Part shown: positions 16,903 through 27,598 of the stretch, in pieces
Numbering within the stretch: position 1 is the first letter of the stretch
Layout: each line of letters starts with the position of its first letter
Assembly: GCA_964423645.1 (NCBI GenBank)
Contig: CAYRFE010000019.1
Span: 1-64,000, forward strand
Direction of reading: 5' to 3'
DNA length: 64,000 nucleotides
DNA from: CAYRFE01 sp964423645 [NCBI: uncultured bacterium]
GTDB taxonomy: Bacteria; Macinerneyibacteriota; Macinerneyibacteria; Macinerneyibacteriales
Translations under genes and position numbers: made by a program
Notes under the pieces: generated by a model
What the model was told of the DNA's origin: nothing
Databases searched by the model: none
Seen by the model: only the letters and a program-made list of their open reading frames with translations

Positions 16903-17535
16903 GATTGAATCCTTTCTCCGGAAATACCCGGAAGGTCTATTCTATTCAGACTGTACGGGCTATCCCGCGCGCGTGGAGTGTAGCAAAAAGAGCCGTTTGT
17001 GTAAACAATTATTTTTTGCTCGTACAAACTGTTTTGGCATTCGTAATACTCATTACCTGTTGTAAAATGAGATCCCCGCAAACCGTACTTTCCCGTTTCA
17101 ATGAGACTATTGTGAAATAAAATAAACTTGTACACTTTGCAAAATTACATATTTTGTGAAATTGTGTTTCCTGCACTCCTTAAAAAAGCCGTATAGTAGC
17201 GTGCTACGAAGTATCTCTTAAAAACCTCTTTGCGACGCCCACCCTGATAGTGAAGTATATACCCTCTTCGAAGGAGGATAGGCAAATATTCTGAAAACGG
17301 TGGTCTTGCACGTGACTCTCAATAGGAAAACCGACGAGCAGTTCCGCGATAATGCAGACATTGAGTAACACCACTTTTGAAAAATAATCGGTTCAACATA
17401 TCTCTATTTCGCATATGTATTTTCTATTATTTGTTGATTATGCACTTATAAGTATTTTTGATAATCGATTTTTTTGCCGTTGCATTTTAATCATTGCACA
17501 AGCACGACAATGAACAGTATCGTATAATTGTGTGC
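16903..17535. other. 633-base intergenic stretch with decayed repeats and a possible structured RNA
   Basis: No credible gene. Around 17136-17190 there is a degraded match to the MITE-like left end (CTTTGCAAAATTAC). Around 17192-17250 there is a decayed match to the left part of the composite repeat (GTAGCGTGCTAC, then GTATCTC, then GCCCACCC). From 17300 to 17374 nested complementary arms can be seen (GTGGT/ACCAC outside CTCAAT/ATTGAG). The slyD leader occupies the first ~60 bases. Confidence 0.5.
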
Positions 17536-20500
17536 TCAGTATTTAAATTTAAATTTCATATCAATATTATATTTCATATCGCCCTTTTCCTCTTCTGCAC
17601 CTGTCTCAAGCGAAAGATTATTGTTGATGTAATAAATAACATTAAAACGTTGGTTCTGTCCTTTGACCATTTCGTTACGATATACGACATAGAAAGAATT
17701 GCCCAAGTATTTCCCCACTTCAACATCAAGATAACGATCATTATCACTCAATAAATTCCCTCGAACATTCAAAGTGTCAAGCATTGCACTTCGCTTAAGC
17801 GGTTTGAGTAATCTTTGTTGTAGATAAAAGGTCGCCCATTCACCGGCTTTTTCATTCATAAAGCCTGTGTTTTCCAGTTCATTCATGGGCCGATTAAAAG
17901 CAAGTAACGATAAAAGGTCATTTTGCGACAAACTCGGATCATCACTCATAAGCGTGATTTTTGGTTCGGCAAGGGAACCGGTTACATATAAGTTAATTCG
18001 TTTACGCCCGCGATAAAAAATATCAGTCTGTCCCTGAAGGTTGATATCCGGTGATATATCCTCGGGATTCGCAAACATGAGTTGTGCTTTCACAACATTA
18101 AACGGAACATCTAAAAAGTAAAACGTCCCCTTTTTCGCATCCATAGTCCCGGACAATACCGTTTTCCCTTCAACATATACTTTTTTGACGATAAAATCGA
18201 CATCAAATTCAATATTAACCGAATCATTTCTCCACCAGATATTATTTGAGCCATGCATACGAATATTCATATTAATTCCGGATAACTCTTTTCGACCTGT
18301 TCCCGACAATACGGTAAAAGGTGCACCCCATACGCCACTGTCGACAGTAATATCCCCTGTCATTATTTCATCGTTACCTTTTCCTAAAATGCGAATAGAG
18401 CCTCCTGCAAACCCGCTGAAATACCATACATTCGGCACATACATACCATCAAATTGTATCGTAAAATCAAGATACCGATCATAAATGATATCTTTGATAT
18501 CCCCGATCATTTTCACGCTTCCACGTTCATTCGCTGTTCCCTCAATGGAATGTATTATAAGATGATTATTCTGTACTGTTGCATGTCCGTTGAGACGTTC
18601 AATCACTGCATTACCGATATCAAATACAATCAGTTGCGTATCCGCAAGTTTAACATCGGCATTCACTTTCAATTTCCCGTCATACGCAACACTGAGAAAA
18701 CCGCTGAAATATCCGTCAGTGACGCTGACGTCTGTGGTTGCGAAATTAACCAGAAAGGAAGAATACATTTTTTTGATATCCCCGCTCAACTCAAATGAAC
18801 GAAACGCAAGAGTGTTGTTAATATCACAATCAATACGCCCTGTCAGAGTATTGAGAGTATCATTCACTGAGAAAGTAAATTTTTCGATAGTATAATGGTC
18901 TTGATCATACTTCGCTTCGAAAAAGATCGAATCAATTCGAGTCTGAGAAAAATTCTCATATACCATCACAAAAACAGGTAGATCACAGATTATATGAGAT
19001 TGAATAGAATCCCCGTCACGCAAATATGATACATTCAAGGATAACTGCCCCTCAACATCCGGAAAAATTTCTTTATATGAGTTGACTCTCCCGATATCGA
19101 TCAAACCGCTGAGATTCACATTCATTTTTCGGTCATCTTTATTTGCTGTCGCATCAATTTTTATTGAACTGACTGTATCGGAAATGTGAAGATCTTTCAC
19201 TGCCCATTCATTTTTTCCCCAAATGAGAAGAGGAGACCGGGCTGATATTATCTTTTCGCCAAGAACTGTTTCTGCATGAAAATCAGTGCTCATCCATACA
19301 TTTTTTTCTTGCAATGCCGTTAATGAAATACTGAGCCATTGTGTGTCACTGAAATACACATCACACTTACGCAATGACGCTGTTGTCGATGTAAGAGCGC
19401 CTTCCATTTTCCCGATGGTGATATGCGGAAAGGGACTGTAATCTACATCATTGATGTAGATTGAAAACTCCGTTGTCGCATGTGAATGTGCAATAGATGC
19501 AAATATCTGCCCAATCTTTTTATTTTTATAGGCAACATTATGGGCGGTAAAGACACCGGATCCTGCAAGACCTTTTATATCATTTGTGACAACACCTCGG
19601 AAATCGATGTCACCGGCAACCTGGTTGGTCGGCAAAAAAAGTGACAACGGCAACGATTGTACCGTTAATGCGAAAGAAAAATTATCTTTGTAAATATTAC
19701 CTTCACCACTCACGGATCCGTTTTCCGTTGTAAGTTCGAAGGCAGAAAGCGTAAGCAATTTTCCATCTTTTTTTATATCAAATGCACCGTCTGTTATGGT
19801 GCTCTGCTGTATACGCCCCTTGATATCAGTGATATTCATGAAACCGTTAAAATCATCCCAGTTTCTGCCCTTACCGTTAAATACGACATTTGCAGAGATA
19901 TCTGTACTATAATAAGTGGTAATAAAATCAGAAATCTTAATATGCTCCACGGTAAACGCACCATTAACGACCGCCTCGCCGCGAAGTGTAGATGTTACAT
20001 ATCCTCTAAAATGCATATCTCCTGCTGAAAACGCTATATCGCGAAAAGTGAGCGTATCATTGGTATATAAAAAAGTATATTTACCGTTCACCAGTGTTGT
20101 TTTACGATATCCTGCATTATTGACGGTGACAAAACCGTTGATCTGCGGTATCCCGTCTGTCCCGGTAAGTTGTGCATGAACAGATACGACACCTCGTACA
20201 TTTTGATCAATAAGCGATAAATTCGCATCGGTGATATCCATTTCACCGGAATAAACACCGCCTGATCTCTTTACATGGGCAGTTAATTCTGTATTACCTA
20301 TCCCCATCTCTACGCCAAGACTTCGATCGTCACCGTTGATCGTCACAAGAGCATTCGATATTGTTATCGGTAAAGGTTGAATTCCAGTAAATACTTCTCC
20401 TTTGAGCGAATTACACGCTGCATAAAGCGCGGTATCATCCGAAGAAAAATTTAATACGGCATCATCGACACGAACATATCGTCCTCTTTCATCCGCGCCA

Positions 20501-20934
20501 TACACTCTTTTTAAGACGATCTTTTCCGCAATAATTCTCAAGTGAGTGCCGGTATGTTCTTTTGTATTTTTTGTTGCGAGCAGTGTTTGAAACGCGGGAT
20601 AGTCTTCATAGAACACCAATGTATCTTCAAGTTTGAGTTCGGAAATTCTGATTGTGTCTCCAAAAAGAGCATCCATCGGGTTTATACTCACTGATAATGA
20701 CCCGATCATACTTCTCGTACCCAGAGATATATGCTGAGCTTTAACCGTAAAAGGGAATTTATACGTAAAAGCGATTGATGAGGTTTCAAGCGTCGTTTCA
20801 CGACTGAGTTGCTCAATCACTTTTCGTACGACAAATTGATCCAAGCGTGTAATCAACGCAAATTGATATACAAAAAACAGTATGATTACCGCCATCACAA
20901 GATCAAACAATAACGTTTGAAGAAGTTTACGCAT
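17536..20934 (-). CDS. tamB: TamB-type translocation and assembly module protein
   Basis: A 1132-residue AsmA-like/TamB protein. One N-terminal signal-anchor helix (about 8-30) is followed by ~1,000 residues of repetitive amphipathic beta strands that in the family form a periplasm-spanning groove for lipids. The conserved C-terminal DUF490 block is clear (GTFYFLDVPFNVVKAQLMF, then LMSDDPSLSQNDLLSLLAF, then an aromatic terminal strand). Its ATG shares a base with the stop of the upstream tamA gene (TAATG), so translation is coupled. E. coli TamB (1259 residues) works with TamA in outer-membrane protein and phospholipid transport. Confidence 0.92.
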   Translation of the reverse strand: MRKLLQTLLFDLVMAVIILFFVYQFALITRLDQFVVRKVIEQLSRETTLETSSIAFTYKFPFTVKAQHISLGTRSMIGSLSVSINPMDALFGDTIRISELKLEDTLVFYEDYPAFQTLLATKNTKEHTGTHLRIIAEKIVLKRVYGADERGRYVRVDDAVLNFSSDDTALYAACNSLKGEVFTGIQPLPITISNALVTINGDDRSLGVEMGIGNTELTAHVKRSGGVYSGEMDITDANLSLIDQNVRGVVSVHAQLTGTDGIPQINGFVTVNNAGYRKTTLVNGKYTFLYTNDTLTFRDIAFSAGDMHFRGYVTSTLRGEAVVNGAFTVEHIKISDFITTYYSTDISANVVFNGKGRNWDDFNGFMNITDIKGRIQQSTITDGAFDIKKDGKLLTLSAFELTTENGSVSGEGNIYKDNFSFALTVQSLPLSLFLPTNQVAGDIDFRGVVTNDIKGLAGSGVFTAHNVAYKNKKIGQIFASIAHSHATTEFSIYINDVDYSPFPHITIGKMEGALTSTTASLRKCDVYFSDTQWLSISLTALQEKNVWMSTDFHAETVLGEKIISARSPLLIWGKNEWAVKDLHISDTVSSIKIDATANKDDRKMNVNLSGLIDIGRVNSYKEIFPDVEGQLSLNVSYLRDGDSIQSHIICDLPVFVMVYENFSQTRIDSIFFEAKYDQDHYTIEKFTFSVNDTLNTLTGRIDCDINNTLAFRSFELSGDIKKMYSSFLVNFATTDVSVTDGYFSGFLSVAYDGKLKVNADVKLADTQLIVFDIGNAVIERLNGHATVQNNHLIIHSIEGTANERGSVKMIGDIKDIIYDRYLDFTIQFDGMYVPNVWYFSGFAGGSIRILGKGNDEIMTGDITVDSGVWGAPFTVLSGTGRKELSGINMNIRMHGSNNIWWRNDSVNIEFDVDFIVKKVYVEGKTVLSGTMDAKKGTFYFLDVPFNVVKAQLMFANPEDISPDINLQGQTDIFYRGRKRINLYVTGSLAEPKITLMSDDPSLSQNDLLSLLAFNRPMNELENTGFMNEKAGEWATFYLQQRLLKPLKRSAMLDTLNVRGNLLSDNDRYLDVEVGKYLGNSFYVVYRNEMVKGQNQRFNVIYYINNNLSLETGAEEEKGDMKYNIDMKFKFKY

Positions 20935-22679
20935 TAAAATACCTGACCAATGGCAAAATGGAATTGATATTGATCGTTAACCAGACGGAATGCATAATCT
21001 GCACGAACAATTATAAACGGCAAAACATACCGAATACCCGCACCTGCCCCGTATTTAAGCATATCAAATGAAATATCTTCATTTTTTTCCAGACCCATCC
21101 CCACATCAAAAAACAGCTCACCCCACCAGTTGCCATATAATTTCACGCGTTCTTCTTTATTTATATACATGATCGAGTGAAATTCTTTTCCGATCCCGCC
21201 GTAATCATATCCGCGGATATCGTATGCCCCGCCCAAAGAAAACAACTCTTCAAGCGGCACACTTCTTATCCCGGCTAAATCCGACATGCTTTTATATTGC
21301 ATATGTAAAACGGAAATAAAGCGATTGTCATACAGATTTTTATACAACGATACTTCCGCACTTGTGTGTAAATACTGCCAATCTCCTCCCAAGAAGCCTC
21401 CGACCATTTTTTCATACAGACTTATATACATGCTGTCTGTCACCGGATGCATTTTATTCTCGACACTGTCATAGTACGGATTAATGAAAAGCGCATTCAT
21501 CGTAAGCCATGAATCGGTCTCAATACCGCTTTCTTCTATTCGCGAATATGAAGTGACTTTTTTCTCAAATCCCGCAATAGTAAAAAGGTAGTGCGTAAGT
21601 TCCTTTTTGAAAGAAGCCGTGAGCTTAACTGAGAAAAGGTCATAGAGCTCTTTTTTCTCAGTTTCAGCGAATAATGCCCCGTTAATAATAAGGCGCCGGT
21701 TAAAAAACCACTGCTTTTGCCCTGTGATACCTAACGAGATCTTATAATTATCATCATGAAAATCAACTTCATCTTTATTAACAAGCGCAATTTTGATTAA
21801 TTTATTGAAATAATTATTATTACCCCATTCAATTCCGATTCGACCGGTCGCCGGCGATGTAAATCCCACATCAAAACCGACCCATTTGAACTTATCCTCG
21901 CGAACCTCTACAAGAGTATCAACAATCCCGTCATGTTCGGACAATTTTATGACCACATCTGAAAAAACTGAAAGTCGATATAATCGTTCTTGAAATAAAA
22001 GCACTTCTGAGCGAACAAATAAGTCTCCGGGACCGTAATCAGCTTCACGTGAAATATGTTCGTGGGGGATTATCGAGTTGCCGCTTACCAGTACATTCCC
22101 GAAATGATATAAAATCCCGGGAGTCACTTCAATGTTGAGTGAAACTGAGTAGATATCCTGTACAGTCCTACGGACACTCACAGACGGTTTAAAATAACCG
22201 TTCTCCTGAAGCAGAGACGTCGTATCAATCCGTATAGTGTCTTCTGCCGATATGCTCCACCGTTCGCCGATAAGATTTTTAAATTTCTTTTGTAAATCAA
22301 ATTCAGTATATGAGGATGATAATGATGTAATTATTTGAGGACTACCCTCTTTTATGTTAATTGTAAGTATGACCTTATTATTGGATAAAATCTCGTATGC
22401 ACCCTCGACAAAGGCATCGGGAAATCCATTTTCACGATATAAACGAGTTACACTGTCAATATCACTATAATAGATGTATGAATAGAATAAGGATTCTTCC
22501 CGCATTTTGAGAACACTGAGTATCTCGCGTGTGGGAAGAATCGAATTTCCTTCGACGGTAATTTTATCGACGATTAACGATTGAGCATAGATATAAGAAC
22601 ATAGAGTACACAGAACGAATACAATCGCGACACGGATTACAGACCTAATGTTTTCCCCGCTTTGATGCATTTTGTGCAC
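20934..22679 (-). CDS. tamA: TamA/BamA-family outer-membrane protein
   Basis: A 581-residue outer-membrane protein of the Omp85 superfamily: signal peptide (cleaved near IYAQS, about residue 33), about three POTRA-like domains (the first begins [13 protein letters not shown]), and a C-terminal beta barrel with RGYDYGGIG on the lid-lock loop and a terminal FHFAIGQVF strand. Length and linkage to tamB favour TamA over BamA. The start is uncertain. The ATGs at 22679 and 22670 both overlap the end of rpmB and neither has a good Shine-Dalgarno site, so translation is probably coupled to rpmB. Confidence 0.85.
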   Translation of the reverse strand: MHKMHQSGENIRSVIRVAIVFVLCTLCSYIYAQSLIVDKITVEGNSILPTREILSVLKMREESLFYSYIYYSDIDSVTRLYRENGFPDAFVEGAYEILSNNKVILTINIKEGSPQIITSLSSSYTEFDLQKKFKNLIGERWSISAEDTIRIDTTSLLQENGYFKPSVSVRRTVQDIYSVSLNIEVTPGILYHFGNVLVSGNSIIPHEHISREADYGPGDLFVRSEVLLFQERLYRLSVFSDVVIKLSEHDGIVDTLVEVREDKFKWVGFDVGFTSPATGRIGIEWGNNNYFNKLIKIALVNKDEVDFHDDNYKISLGITGQKQWFFNRRLIINGALFAETEKKELYDLFSVKLTASFKKELTHYLFTIAGFEKKVTSYSRIEESGIETDSWLTMNALFINPYYDSVENKMHPVTDSMYISLYEKMVGGFLGGDWQYLHTSAEVSLYKNLYDNRFISVLHMQYKSMSDLAGIRSVPLEELFSLGGAYDIRGYDYGGIGKEFHSIMYINKEERVKLYGNWWGELFFDVGMGLEKNEDISFDMLKYGAGAGIRYVLPFIIVRADYAFRLVNDQYQFHFAIGQVF

Positions 22680-22825
22680 ACATATACCTTTTTTGCTTCA
22701 CCGAACACGTCAAGTGTTACTTTTTGCAGGTTTGGCTCAAAACGTCTGCGGGTCTTATTCTCCGCATGGCTTACACGGTTCCCCCAGATCGTCATCTTCC
22801 CACAATAGTGGCATATTTTACTCAT
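22637..22825 (-). CDS. rpmB: 50S ribosomal protein L28 (zinc-binding form)
   Basis: A 62-residue bL28 with the conserved [19 protein letters not shown] segment. Two CxxC pairs (CHYC near residue 6 and CTKC near 51) mark the zinc-binding version. A very strong AAGGAGGGG precedes the ATG. It leads the rpmB-tamA-tamB transcription unit, overlapping tamA by 43 bases if the first tamA ATG is used. Confidence 0.95.
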   Translation of the reverse strand: MSKICHYCGKMTIWGNRVSHAENKTRRRFEPNLQKVTLDVFGEAKKVYVCTKCIKAGKTLGL

Positions 22826-22849
22826 GCTACCCCTCCTTGATGTGCCGAG

Positions 22850-22877
22850 ATGATAGCATACTTTTAGAACGATGCAA
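22850..22877 (-). promoter_or_regulatory. Promoter of rpmB-tamA-tamB
   Basis: Minus strand TTGCAT (22872-22877), 16-base spacer, TATCAT (22850-22855). Confidence 0.6.
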
Positions 22878-23179
22878 GCAAAAAACGCAAATAGACCGTA
22901 TGAAATTCGCGTTTAATACATCATGTTCATTCGTACAACACTACAAACCTTCATTCAGTTCCAATGACTAGCGTAGAAACCCTCCGCTATCACGTTAATA
23001 TACCGAATCTTTTTGGAATATGCAAGCCTTCATTATATATTCTTGTTTCAAAGCAGAGAAGCACTTTGCGAAATTCAAAAGATTACGAATAATTTTTACC
23101 CGACAAGGCTGGTGCAAACTTACCACTACATAACAACTTAACCTACACTTCGTCGGTCATCGAATGAAGTGAGTCCCTA
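22878..23179. other. Intergenic stretch without recognised content
   Basis: About 300 bases between the rpmB promoter and the CapA-like stop. I see no open frame with a ribosome-binding site, no tRNA and no clear terminator, only AT-rich sequence. Confidence 0.5.
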
Positions 23180-24106
23180 TTATTTGAACACATACGGCAT
23201 ATAACTGTCAGGTTCAGAACGAATGGTAAAAATGTCCGCCGAAATTTCACCGTTATCCTTGACGGTAATCATCGGTACCAACCCGGTTTTGGTTGATAAT
23301 CGATGATCAATATCAAAAAGTGTATTTCCTAAGCCGTAGAATACCGGTTTCCCGCCAATCATTTCCCACACTTGCACAACATGCGTATGTGCACCTACAA
23401 CAATATCAGCCCCGTATTCAAGTGCAAGACGACTGAGTTTTTTTTGCCGTTCGGTTACTTGCATGTCATATTCTTGACCAAAATGGAAATATACAATGGT
23501 AATACCCTCAGCATTTTTATATGGCTCAAGCGCGATACGGATCGTATGAGGGTCTGCAGGGCACGTACCGGCGGTGGTCATATCGGCAAAAAAAGACGGC
23601 GTGATATCAGAAAATCCGAAAAGACGTACCGTGCTTCCGTTTTTTGCGGTCAATACTGCGGGTTTCATTGCGTCATTGATATCTTTCCCAGCCCCTGTGA
23701 TTTTAATATTCAATTTCTTTAAATACTCTATCGTATCCAACATACCTTTCTCTCCGTAATCGAGGATATGATTATTCGCTAATGTTACGGCATCCAACGA
23801 AAACATTTCAGTATGTGAGGAAAAATCAGGGAAAAGTCGAAGCAGATACATTTTATCGGCACCTGTTTGCTCGTAGGTTGCGGTGCATTCAAAATTTCCT
23901 ATTACGACATCGGCACGTAGTATCAATGAAAGCAATCTGGGATCCATTCGTTCTTTTTTCAATAAAAAATTGGTTTGCACCCTTCCGCCGGGGTAAATGT
24001 CCCCAAAAATTAAGATATTGGTATCCGCATATAAAAAACTCGAAACGAGTGATATCGTAATGAGAATAGTAGCTATATATCTATTTTTCATGATATATTT
24101 CAGCAT
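23180..24106 (-). CDS. CapA-family (poly-gamma-glutamate synthesis type) exported protein
   Basis: A 308-residue protein of the CapA/PGA_cap metallophosphatase-like family: GDIYPGGRV near the mature N-terminus, then VIGNFECTAT, ANNHILDYGEKGMLDT, VYFHFGQEYD and GAHTHVVQ. These are the metal-binding Asp, Asn and His loops of the calcineurin-like fold. A signal peptide precedes (cleavage near LYADT). Two ATGs are possible, 24106 and 24091. The second puts the basic KNR directly before the hydrophobic core. The gene overlaps the end of the ABC transporter gene upstream and is probably cotranscribed. No capB/capC partners are nearby, so a role in poly-gamma-glutamate synthesis cannot be assumed. 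Confidence 0.85.
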   Translation of the reverse strand: MLKYIMKNRYIATILITISLVSSFLYADTNILIFGDIYPGGRVQTNFLLKKERMDPRLLSLILRADVVIGNFECTATYEQTGADKMYLLRLFPDFSSHTEMFSLDAVTLANNHILDYGEKGMLDTIEYLKKLNIKITGAGKDINDAMKPAVLTAKNGSTVRLFGFSDITPSFFADMTTAGTCPADPHTIRIALEPYKNAEGITIVYFHFGQEYDMQVTERQKKLSRLALEYGADIVVGAHTHVVQVWEMIGGKPVFYGLGNTLFDIDHRLSTKTGLVPMITVKDNGEISADIFTIRSEPDSYMPYVFK

Positions 24107-25778
24107 AGAGTGCGTTATTTGCCTTTAAAACATCATGCGAGCCAAATTCCACAATTCTCCCGCCATCAAGAATATATACCGTGTCAACAATCTCAGCTAT
24201 TTTCGGGCGATGAGTAACCACAATCAGCGTCTGATCAGGAGTTTCAGCGAAAAGATCGTGCCATAAATGCATTTCTGTCTCCGCATCCAGGGCTGATGTG
24301 ACATCATCTAATATCAAAATATCAGGCCTGTGATATAATGCTCTGGCTAAAGCAAGCCGTTGCTTTTGTCCTCCTGAAAGCGTCTTACCTTTCGGGCCGA
24401 CGATAGTATCCATACCTAAGCCGAATTTATCCATTTCTTCGAGAAATTGTGAAACTATCAGTGCTTGTGTAAAACGCGTTTCATCTTTTACACCGTTCAA
24501 TAAAATATTATTTTCAATCGTATCGGAAAAAATAATGGCATGTTGTGATGCATATCCCGTCAACGCTCTATAGGACGCTATTTCACATTCGTGTAACGAT
24601 AGCGAATCAACCGTTATCTCACCGTTGGTGGGTGCGATTATCCCGGCAAGCAACTTCGTCAAAAATGTTTTACCGCTTCCGATCTTACCCATTATGGCGA
24701 TCTTTTCACCGCGCATTATTTTTAAGTTGATATCTTGCAATATCTCTTCGCCATCAATAGCATATCCCACATTTTTACACACGATAGTATCTTTGAATTG
24801 TGCGTGTTGTGTACCTTCCGATTCATCAGTGCGGATTGTTTCCAATTCGCCGAGACGTCTGCTTGAAACCAGCGCTTCGCGACCACGCACAAAGAGAACA
24901 CCGATATCACGAATCGGATGAATAAGATTTGCCATGTATGCAATAAATGCAACGAATGTACCCAATGTCATGGTTCCGCGTATAACCATCGCGCCGCCCA
25001 CTGAAAGAACAAGAAACATGCTCAATCCGTTCACTCCCATATTGAATACATCATTGGTCGCCCGTAACGAGACTGCTCGCATCTCGCATTTTTTTCGATC
25101 ATACAGCATTTTCTTGAAAAATGATGTCGCATGCCACTCTCGGTTGTATGACTTAAGAATACTGATGCCGCTAAAACTGGAATAAATATAATCATTCATA
25201 TCTGAGATCTTTGTTTGCAATAGAGTATATGCACGGCGAAACATACGTTTGGAAAAAATCATAAATGCAATAATGGCGGTTACGGGAAGCAAGGTATACA
25301 ATGTAAGGATCGGATTTAATATGACAAGAAAATACATCGATACACTGAATATTAAAATCGCATCAAGCCCTCGAAATACGCCCGAGCTTAAGAACCAGCT
25401 GAGTTTTTCTGCATCATCTGTCAATCGTGTCAATATTTCACCGGTTGAAAAAGAGCGGAATTGCAGTTTCCCTGCTTTCATAAGATTCCCGAATGCACGT
25501 GCACGCATCTCCCACTCAAAACGCATATTCATCATTGCCCGGTTGCTCTGAAAATAGGCATACACGATAAAACGTGAAACTCCTATAATGATAACCATCG
25601 TTACATATGGACCGATATCGGCAATTGCATGAGTATCAGATAATTGATCAATAATGAGTTTATAAAAATAAGGGATACTCGTCCGAAGAAGTGCCGACAG
25701 AAGCGTAATGAATATAAGGAAAAAAAATCTTGACCTATGCGTTGTCCACTCGCGAATAAGTCTCGTCTTCAGCTCCAT
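24081..25778 (-). CDS. ABC exporter half-transporter with degenerate catalytic site
   Basis: A 565-residue fused membrane/ATPase half-transporter: six membrane helices in the first ~300 residues, then Walker A GKIGSGKT, signature LSGGQKQRLALARAL, Walker B ILILDDVT and a switch His in VVTHRP. The usual catalytic Glu after Walker B is Asp here. The partner upstream has the Glu, the pattern of heterodimeric exporters such as TM287/288 or BmrCD. Start at 25778 has GAGGAG and overlaps the upstream gene by 44 bases. In-frame sequence extends to 25883 but lies within the previous gene. Substrate cannot be deduced. Drugs, lipids or peptides are all possible. Confidence 0.88.
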   Translation of the reverse strand: MELKTRLIREWTTHRSRFFFLIFITLLSALLRTSIPYFYKLIIDQLSDTHAIADIGPYVTMVIIIGVSRFIVYAYFQSNRAMMNMRFEWEMRARAFGNLMKAGKLQFRSFSTGEILTRLTDDAEKLSWFLSSGVFRGLDAILIFSVSMYFLVILNPILTLYTLLPVTAIIAFMIFSKRMFRRAYTLLQTKISDMNDYIYSSFSGISILKSYNREWHATSFFKKMLYDRKKCEMRAVSLRATNDVFNMGVNGLSMFLVLSVGGAMVIRGTMTLGTFVAFIAYMANLIHPIRDIGVLFVRGREALVSSRRLGELETIRTDESEGTQHAQFKDTIVCKNVGYAIDGEEILQDINLKIMRGEKIAIMGKIGSGKTFLTKLLAGIIAPTNGEITVDSLSLHECEIASYRALTGYASQHAIIFSDTIENNILLNGVKDETRFTQALIVSQFLEEMDKFGLGMDTIVGPKGKTLSGGQKQRLALARALYHRPDILILDDVTSALDAETEMHLWHDLFAETPDQTLIVVTHRPKIAEIVDTVYILDGGRIVEFGSHDVLKANNALYAEIYHEK

Positions 25779-27507
25779 GGATCTCCTCTTTTTGTTCTGC
25801 GGTGAGTTGACTCTTGCACAATGTATAATATAATTCTCCTTTTTCAAATAACTCTTGATGGGTGCCCGATTCTTTAATCTCACCTTTACTCAACACAAGA
25901 ATTTTATCGGCATGTCGAACCGTACTCAAGCGATGTGCAATGAGTATTGATGTTTTCCCTTCGCATAGAAGCGACAACGCGCGTTCTATCTTTTTTTCAG
26001 TAAAAGGATCAATGGATGATGTTGCCTCATCGAGAAGAATAATATCGGCTTTTCGCATCATTGCTCGCGCAATTGAAAGCAATTGGCGTTCACCCGCGGA
26101 AATATTTGCCCCATCCTCATGTAGTACGGTCGAATAACCCTCAGGCAAACTCATTATAAAATCATCAACTTCAACTTTTTTACAAATAGATCGAATATAC
26201 TCTTCGGGGATCGAATCATCAAACAGACGTAAATTATCCAAAACCGTAGCCGGAAATAAATACACATCCTGCTCAATAAGTGCGATACGACGCCGTAAAG
26301 AATAAATATCAAGCGCTCGAATATCAGTATTGTCTATAAACACCGTACCTTGTACCGTGTCATAAAAACGCAACAATAACTTGATTATCGTACTTTTTCC
26401 GCCGCCTGTTTCTCCCACGATCGCCCAACGACCGCCTCGCGGCAACACAATTGATATACCGTCTAAAACAGGCTCATCTTCTTTATAAGAAAAATGTACA
26501 TTCTCAAAGGTTATTCCTTTTTCCAACCCCTCAAAAGGCTGTTCGCCGTTGCGCATAGGGACAGGCGTCATATGAAGATCATAGACCCTCGAAAATGCCG
26601 CAAATGAACGCTGTATTTGGGATATTTGTTCGGAAATAGTGGTAAGAGGATCAAAGAATCGGCGAACATACTCTAAAAACAACTGAAGCACACCGAACGT
26701 CACCGCACCGCTTATGATCAACGCTGCACTTGAACTCATGATCACACCGACGATCACATCCTGTAACATTACGATCATATTAAAAAATGTTATCGAAATA
26801 AATTCTGCATTACGGTCGATGACAAATTTTTTCTTATTATCAGTATTAAATTCTTTGAAAAACACATCTTCACGATTATAGGATTTTATAATATCCAAGC
26901 CGGTCAGATACTCGGTAATTTTTGCATTGATCATACCGACATATCGTCTTGACCGCTGAAACATGGGGAAGACATACTTTTGCATAAGCATACTTCCTAT
27001 CACCACGATTGGTACTGCAGCGACAACGACCATCGCAAGGCGTGCATTCACGTGAAACATGACGTACAACATGCGTGTAAATACGATAAGACTTCCTAAT
27101 AGCACAACAGTAGTCGATACAAAGAAAAAACGAACTTTTTCCGCATCACTTTCAACACGCGATACCAATCGCCCTGCCGACATGTCAGTAAACATCGCAT
27201 AATTCCAATGTAACACTTTTTCAAATGACATAAGTTTCATTTTTATGAGAATATCTTGACCCAACGTTTCCAACACGGTGATCATAAGATATTGCGATAC
27301 AATGACAATACAATAAATTGCCATATACCAACCAGCCGCATGCTTTAAACCTTCAAGATTATTTTTGGTGATCCCTAAGTCAATAGCATTCTTTACGTAT
27401 AAGGGGGCTTCGACAATTAAAAAAGAATTCAATGTTAAAAGAAGAAATCCTAAGAAAAACCGATGCCAGAACGGTAGCAGGAAATGTTTGATTAAATACT
27501 TCCACAT
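25735..27507 (-). CDS. ABC exporter half-transporter with consensus catalytic site
   Basis: A 590-residue half-transporter: six membrane helices, Walker A GETGGGKST, signature ISAGERQLLSIARAM, Walker B IILLDEATSS with the catalytic Glu, and the switch His in LIAHRLSTV. It pairs with the next gene to form a heterodimeric exporter in the inner membrane. The ATG at 27507 lacks a ribosome-binding site but has a promoter whose -10 ends eight bases before it. The transcription unit seems to be this gene, the second half-transporter and the CapA-like gene. Confidence 0.9.
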   Translation of the reverse strand: MWKYLIKHFLLPFWHRFFLGFLLLTLNSFLIVEAPLYVKNAIDLGITKNNLEGLKHAAGWYMAIYCIVIVSQYLMITVLETLGQDILIKMKLMSFEKVLHWNYAMFTDMSAGRLVSRVESDAEKVRFFFVSTTVVLLGSLIVFTRMLYVMFHVNARLAMVVVAAVPIVVIGSMLMQKYVFPMFQRSRRYVGMINAKITEYLTGLDIIKSYNREDVFFKEFNTDNKKKFVIDRNAEFISITFFNMIVMLQDVIVGVIMSSSAALIISGAVTFGVLQLFLEYVRRFFDPLTTISEQISQIQRSFAAFSRVYDLHMTPVPMRNGEQPFEGLEKGITFENVHFSYKEDEPVLDGISIVLPRGGRWAIVGETGGGKSTIIKLLLRFYDTVQGTVFIDNTDIRALDIYSLRRRIALIEQDVYLFPATVLDNLRLFDDSIPEEYIRSICKKVEVDDFIMSLPEGYSTVLHEDGANISAGERQLLSIARAMMRKADIILLDEATSSIDPFTEKKIERALSLLCEGKTSILIAHRLSTVRHADKILVLSKGEIKESGTHQELFEKGELYYTLCKSQLTAEQKEEIHGAEDETYSRVDNA

Positions 27508-27515
27508 CGAGTTCG

Positions 27516-27544
27516 ATACTATACGGATACCGAAAGAACGTCAA
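27516..27544 (-). promoter_or_regulatory. Promoter of the ABC exporter operon, probably leaderless
   Basis: Minus strand TTGACG (27539-27544), 17-base spacer, TAGTAT (27516-27521), then eight bases (CGAACTCG) and the ATG at 27507. No Shine-Dalgarno sequence. Confidence 0.6.
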
Positions 27545-27598
27545 GTGAAAATCGAAGGCGCCCGAAAGATTTTCTTTGTGTGTTGCCTTTTCATTCAG

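Noticed and set aside
17536-17754. Plus-strand open frame over the end of tamB
   Set aside because: It overlaps the conserved DUF490 C-terminus in the opposite strand and has no ribosome-binding site.
22878-23179. tRNA or small RNA in the rpmB-capA gap
   Set aside because: No cloverleaf arms, CCA end or convincing stem could be found.
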